Source: JACCYQ01 sp036675565
GTDB taxonomy: Bacteria > Bacteroidota > Bacteroidia > Chitinophagales > Chitinophagaceae
DNA length: 9,765 nucleotides
Direction of reading: 5' to 3'
NCBI GenBank assembly: GCA_036675565.1
Contig: JAKFER010000253.1
Location: 1 to 9,765 of the forward strand
Below are positions 6,860 to 9,765 of the stretch, piece by piece; positions within the stretch are counted from its first letter, which is position 1; each line of letters begins with the position of its first letter. The notes under the pieces were generated by a model. It made no database searches. It was not told the DNA's origin and saw nothing but the letters and a program-made list of their open reading frames with translations. Both the position numbers and the translations under genes were made by a program.

Positions 6860-7708
6860 ATGAAGAAATTATTATTGTTATTTACATTTTACATTGTCTT
6901 TACTGGTTTACAGGCACAGCAGTCAAAAGCTTTCAAAGTAGAAGTGACTGGTAAAGGAGCGCCCGTAATATTGATCCCCGGTTATAGTTGCAGTGGAGAA
7001 GTATGGAAAGAAACAGTTGATCATTTAAAGAGGTCCTACGAATGTCATGTACTTACTATTGCAGGTTATGCAGGAGTACCAGCCATTGATACGCCTGTAT
7101 TACGTTCTGTGAAAAATGAATTAATACAGTATGTAAAGAATCAAAAACTGGAAAAACCGGTTTTAATTGGTCACAGCCTGGGTGCCTTTATGAGTCTTTG
7201 GGTAAGCAGTGAAGAGCCTGGTTTATTTGGAAAAATAATTTGTGTGGATGGGTTGCCATTCATTTCAGCCATGTCAAACCCCAAGGCACATGCAGATTCA
7301 TTGAAACAGGATCCACAGTTTAATCCTGATATGCTGGTTCGGTATTTTGAAAGCATACCGGATTCAGGATATATTGAACAAATTACCAGCGCTATGCTTT
7401 GGCAGGTAACTGATACGGCCAGGGCCAAACAAATTGCAGGCTGGAATTACAAGGGGCATCGTAAAACTTTAGCGCTTTCTTTGCTGGAAATTTCAACCAC
7501 CGATTTAAGAAATGATATTGCCAGGATAAAACAACCCGTTTTAATATTGGGCAGCATTTACCAGACAAAAGAAAACAGTTTTAAGATTTTGGAAGAACAG
7601 TTTAAAAATGTGCAGGCCAAAACGATACGTGTAGCCGACAGCAAACATTTTATCATGTATGATGCCCCGGTTTGGATGTATAACGAGATTGACAATTTTT
7701 TAAAATAA
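6860..7708 (+). CDS. Exported alpha/beta hydrolase
   Basis: A 282-aa alpha/beta-hydrolase-fold protein; substrate unknown. Residues 1-20 are a signal peptide ending LQAQ, so it acts in the periplasm or outside. The fold is marked by VILIPGYSCSGEVW (36-49), where the PG turn supplies the oxyanion region, and the nucleophile elbow LIGHSLGAF with S106. H263 in SKHFIMYD is the expected catalytic histidine. The usual acid after strand beta-7 is not evident: the segment reads PVLILGSIYQTKEN with no G-x-x-D. D120 in CVDGLPF, after strand beta-6, is a plausible substitute, as seen in some haloalkane dehalogenases and relatives. It is first of three tightly packed plus-strand genes, ending 15 bp before the sigma-factor ATG, so it may be cotranscribed and under control of that sigma factor. 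Esterase, lipase or lactonase activity would all fit. Confidence 0.85.
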   Translation: MKKLLLLFTFYIVFTGLQAQQSKAFKVEVTGKGAPVILIPGYSCSGEVWKETVDHLKRSYECHVLTIAGYAGVPAIDTPVLRSVKNELIQYVKNQKLEKPVLIGHSLGAFMSLWVSSEEPGLFGKIICVDGLPFISAMSNPKAHADSLKQDPQFNPDMLVRYFESIPDSGYIEQITSAMLWQVTDTARAKQIAGWNYKGHRKTLALSLLEISTTDLRNDIARIKQPVLILGSIYQTKENSFKILEEQFKNVQAKTIRVADSKHFIMYDAPVWMYNEIDNFLK

Positions 7709-7723
7709 TTGGATCGACAGTCA

Positions 7724-8218
7724 ATGAACCAACATAAAAAGAAGTTTACGGAATTATACAATGAGCATGCGCCGGGCATCCGGAAGTTGTGTCTTGGTTA
7801 TACAGGTGATGGCGCCATGGCGAAAGATCTTTTACAGGAAACATTTATTGCTGTTTGGCACAATATGGAAAAATTCAGGGGTGATGCTAAATGGAGTACC
7901 TGGATATTCAGGATTGCGGTTAATACTTGTTTAAGTCATTTAAGAAAAAAGAAAGATCCGTTGGTAAATATGGATGAATTGCCGTTGGCTGGCATTGCTG
8001 ATGAAACACACCATAAAGAACAGGAAGTGCAATTGCTTTACAAATGCGTGAGCCAACTTGCTGAAGCAGACAGGCTGATCATTACCATGGTGCTGGAGAG
8101 CAAATCTTACACAGAAATTGCTGCCATCACAGATATTTCGGAGAACAACCTGCGGGTAAAGATCCACCGGATTAAAAAACAATTAACGGAAATATATAAC
8201 CGATATGAAAGATTTTGA
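7724..8218 (+). CDS. ECF-subfamily RNA polymerase sigma factor
   Basis: A 164-aa sigma-70 family protein of extracytoplasmic-function type. Region 2 spans about residues 8-76, with the core-binding DLLQETFIAVW (35-45) and the -10 recognising helix STWIFRIAVNTCLSHLR (58-74). A short linker leads to region 4 at about 103-158, with a helix-turn-helix YTEIAAITDISENNLRVKIHR (129-149) that would read the -35 element. Regions 1 and 3 are absent, as in ECF factors. I chose ATG 7724; an in-frame TTG at 7709 would add five residues but directly abuts the hydrolase stop and is an unlikely start. The gene overlaps the next by 14 bp, which suggests translational coupling with a possible regulator. Target promoters cannot be read from this window; autoregulation of the operon is typical. 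Confidence 0.93.
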   Translation: MNQHKKKFTELYNEHAPGIRKLCLGYTGDGAMAKDLLQETFIAVWHNMEKFRGDAKWSTWIFRIAVNTCLSHLRKKKDPLVNMDELPLAGIADETHHKEQEVQLLYKCVSQLAEADRLIITMVLESKSYTEIAAITDISENNLRVKIHRIKKQLTEIYNRYERF

Positions 8219-8813
8219 TTCTTTAAAAACATTATGGGAGCAGGCTGGTGATGACCTTTCGCCCCGGGATAATAAAAAAGTTCATTGGAGCAATCAATCC
8301 AGGAACTATAAATTGAATTTGCAGAACCAGCAGTTACGCGGTGGCATATTGCTTATTTTCACTGCTTTGCTGATTATAGCCATGGCATTGTTTGCAGATT
8401 TTTACAAAACATTCATCACCTATATTGGGATGTATCTTTTATCGGTTATTTGTTTAGCGCAGGCCATTCTTTTACTGTATACCTGGCAAAAAATCAAAAA
8501 CATCGATGAAACATTGCCACCCCATCAACACCTTCAACAATGGGAAGCCTATTACAACTTTCGGAAAAAGCTAATTAAATGGAACATGCCTTTGTATTTT
8601 ATTTTCCTGAACCTGGCCATGGGAATTTATCTATTTGACATATTCCAGGCAAGGCCGATAGTCAATGTACTGATATTTTTAGCTATTTATTTTGGCTGGA
8701 TGGTATTTGCGTATTTCTATCTGGGTAAGCGGGTAATCCGCAAAGAAGAATTCAAGTTAAAAACCATTATGGATAATTTGAAACAACTGGAAGCGCAATT
8801 AACAGGTGAATAA
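8205..8813 (+). CDS. Four-helix membrane protein, candidate anti-sigma partner
   Basis: A 202-aa integral inner-membrane protein. The cytosolic N-terminus (about 1-45, starting MKDFDSLKTLWEQAGDD) is polar and helical. Predicted membrane segments lie near 47-65, 70-92, 127-147 and 152-173, with a polar 34-residue segment rich in His, Gln and Lys between the second and third. A charged helical tail follows (174-202). The start overlaps the ECF sigma gene by 14 bp, the arrangement usual for sigma/anti-sigma pairs. It has no H-x3-C-x2-C zinc anti-sigma motif and no FecR-like domain. Short N-terminal stretches of the form FDxLKxLW recur in proteins next to ECF genes in Bacteroidota, which supports a regulatory role; that is recollection plus context, not proof. 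The stop is 3 bp from the stop of the converging DinB-like gene. Confidence 0.75.
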   Translation: MKDFDSLKTLWEQAGDDLSPRDNKKVHWSNQSRNYKLNLQNQQLRGGILLIFTALLIIAMALFADFYKTFITYIGMYLLSVICLAQAILLLYTWQKIKNIDETLPPHQHLQQWEAYYNFRKKLIKWNMPLYFIFLNLAMGIYLFDIFQARPIVNVLIFLAIYFGWMVFAYFYLGKRVIRKEEFKLKTIMDNLKQLEAQLTGE

Positions 8814-8816
8814 AAA

Positions 8817-9353
8817 TCAGGAATGTTGATGGGTGCTTTTTAAAACAGCAATAGTTACCAATAACTGGCCGGTATGTCGCATGGTGTGTTCAGCCGCATG
8901 AAACAGGAGTCCATGAACAGTGGAGAGCAGTTGTTTTCGCCCGACTTTTCTTTCTTCCCACGTAATTTCATCTGTAAACAATGAAAGCCTGTTTAAAGAT
9001 TCATGAAATTGGGCATTTAATTTTTCCAGTAGTGTAGCAACAGTATATGCTTCATTTATTTGTCCTTCTGATTTCAGTTCCATCATTTGCTGATCGGATA
9101 ATGGTTTGTTTTCAGCATAAGTAAATAACCGGTCCTGTACACCGGCAATATGTTGTAAATGAAAACCTACAGATGCTTTGCCTGCAACATTTTCCCATAA
9201 TAATGGTGGAGGAAATGCAATCATCATTTGGTTGATTTCGTCCTGTGCCTGCAATAAGGCATGGGCAACCGGTTGTAAGGGAAGAATAATATTTTGCACC
9301 GGTCCGCGCAACCAATGTTCAGGTAACGGTGGTTTTTGTTGATTGTTTTCCAT
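8817..9353 (-). CDS. DinB-like (DinB/YfiT four-helix bundle) protein
   Basis: A 178-aa cytosolic protein of the DinB superfamily, a metal-binding four-helix bundle that includes damage-induced proteins of unknown function and thiol S-transferases. The family pattern is visible: a helix-2 histidine motif GFHLQHIAG (63-71, with H65 and H68) and a C-terminal helix with HAAEHTMRHTGQL (H152, H156, H160). One histidine of the first set plus H156 and H160 likely bind a divalent metal. The ligand choice is inferred. A proline-rich start (KPPLPEHWLRGP) precedes helix 1. It converges on the membrane protein gene. Directly upstream lies the 142-bp repeat array, so its promoter must lie within about 50 bp or inside the repeats; I see no consensus match. 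Confidence 0.87.
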   Translation of the reverse strand: MENNQQKPPLPEHWLRGPVQNIILPLQPVAHALLQAQDEINQMMIAFPPPLLWENVAGKASVGFHLQHIAGVQDRLFTYAENKPLSDQQMMELKSEGQINEAYTVATLLEKLNAQFHESLNRLSLFTDEITWEERKVGRKQLLSTVHGLLFHAAEHTMRHTGQLLVTIAVLKSTHQHS

Positions 9354-9404
9354 GGTTGCAAATTATAAAACTTATGTTTGATAGACCTTGGCATTTTTCG
9401 TCTT

Positions 9405-9546
9405 CCAATTGCCACGAAGACGCCAAGACACAAAGCTTCACAAAGAATTCTAAATTCAATTTGACTTACTTAAGAAAGTATTTCTTCCTTTGCGCTACTT
9501 AGAGCCTTAGCGACTTTGCGGCTATATAACCTTTGCTTGCTTGAAG
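9405..9546. repeat. 142-bp tandem repeat, unit 1, with inverted ends
   Basis: Unit 1 matches unit 2 at an offset of exactly 142 bp, including 75 identical bases (9435-9509 against 9577-9651). Within the unit, 9412-9445 and the reverse complement of 9488-9521 form imperfect 34-nt inverted ends (23 of 34 identical by hand count). In both ends AAG recurs with the same 8-8-10 spacing. The centre holds a 16-bp near-palindrome, ACTTACTTAAGAAAGT (9464-9479). The unit therefore can fold back over about 110 nt. No coding potential is seen. Confidence 0.88.
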
Positions 9547-9688
9547 CTGATTGCAATGAGGACGCCAAAACACAACGCTTCACAAAGAATTCTAAATTCA
9601 ATTTGACTTACTTAAGAAAGTATTTCTTCCTTTGCGCTACTTAGAGCCTTATCGACTTTGCGGCTATATAACCTTTACATGCTTGAAG
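9547..9688. repeat. 142-bp tandem repeat, unit 2
   Basis: Second full copy. The right two thirds are nearly identical to unit 1, with a T for G change at 9652 and two changes at 9677-9679. The left inverted end (9554-9587) is more eroded, for example CAATGAGG in place of CCACGAAG. The differences are therefore concentrated at one end, which may reflect the original junction. Confidence 0.88.
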
Positions 9689-9722
9689 CCAATTGCCACG
9701 AAGACGCCAAAACAAAAAGCTT
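9689..9722. repeat. 142-bp repeat, unit 3, partial
   Basis: CCAATTGCCACGAAGACGCC at 9689-9708 repeats the start of unit 1 exactly, at an offset of 284 bp. Similarity continues with a few changes to about 9722 and then stops; the remaining bases to 9765 match nothing else in the window. The array thus ends in a partial copy carrying only most of the left inverted end. Confidence 0.8.
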
Positions 9723-9765
9723 AATAAATTATCACCCATTTTCGAATTGTCTCATTGCCAAATTG
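9723..9765. other. Unassigned sequence at the window edge
   Basis: These 43 bases lie beyond the last repeat fragment. They are AT-rich with no feature I can name. They may belong to the upstream region of DNA outside the window. Confidence 0.4.

Noticed and set aside
6772..6954. 60-aa frame in the rpiA-hydrolase gap
   Set aside because: It runs into the hydrolase gene in another frame, has no recognisable feature, and its first part is plain intergenic sequence.
7709..7723. TTG start adding five residues to the sigma factor
   Set aside because: TTG starts are rare in this phylum, the codon directly follows the hydrolase stop, and the ATG at 7724 gives a normal ECF N-terminus.

Overview
The window looks like chromosomal DNA of a Bacteroidota bacterium, most likely of the Chitinophagaceae type. 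Supporting signs are a secreted protein with a type IX secretion (T9SS) C-terminal sorting domain, signal peptides ending in Q-A-Q, AT-rich start regions without Shine-Dalgarno sequences, and one good match to the Bacteroidota promoter (TTTG-like box, about 20 bp, TAnnTTTG). The family-level placement is an impression from protein style and has not been tested.

Layout. Bases 1-298 hold a non-coding block of GTTCC-NNN-GGAAC palindromes, including a 48-bp exact direct repeat at a 210-bp offset. Bases 299-767 contain no gene I can support. A promoter at 768-799 then leads, through a leader of roughly 160 nt, to a 354-aa T9SS cargo protein (966-2030) that ends at a good terminator. A GH16 beta-glucanase lipoprotein follows (2210-3058). 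It converges, across a bidirectional terminator, on a minus-strand pair: a 932-aa S9 prolyl-oligopeptidase-type peptidase (3128-5926) with rpiA upstream of it (6023-6736).

On the plus strand, divergent from rpiA, comes a compact three-gene unit. It encodes an exported alpha/beta hydrolase (6860-7708), an ECF sigma factor (7724-8218) and a four-helix membrane protein that overlaps the sigma gene by 14 bp (8205-8813). The last is a candidate non-canonical anti-sigma factor. A DinB-like gene (8817-9353, minus) converges on it with only 3 bp between stop codons. The window ends in a tandem array of a 142-bp repeat. Each full unit contains imperfect 34-nt inverted ends in which AAG recurs with 8-8-10 spacing, like a foldback or MITE-type element.

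Functional reading. The T9SS protein, glucanase and S9 peptidase are export-directed proteins suited to surface or periplasmic polymer and peptide breakdown. rpiA is pentose-phosphate housekeeping. The most system-like part is the hydrolase-sigma-membrane protein unit. The most unusual non-coding parts are the two repeat arrays at the ends of the window. I saw no tRNA, rRNA, CRISPR array, transposase gene or phage gene.
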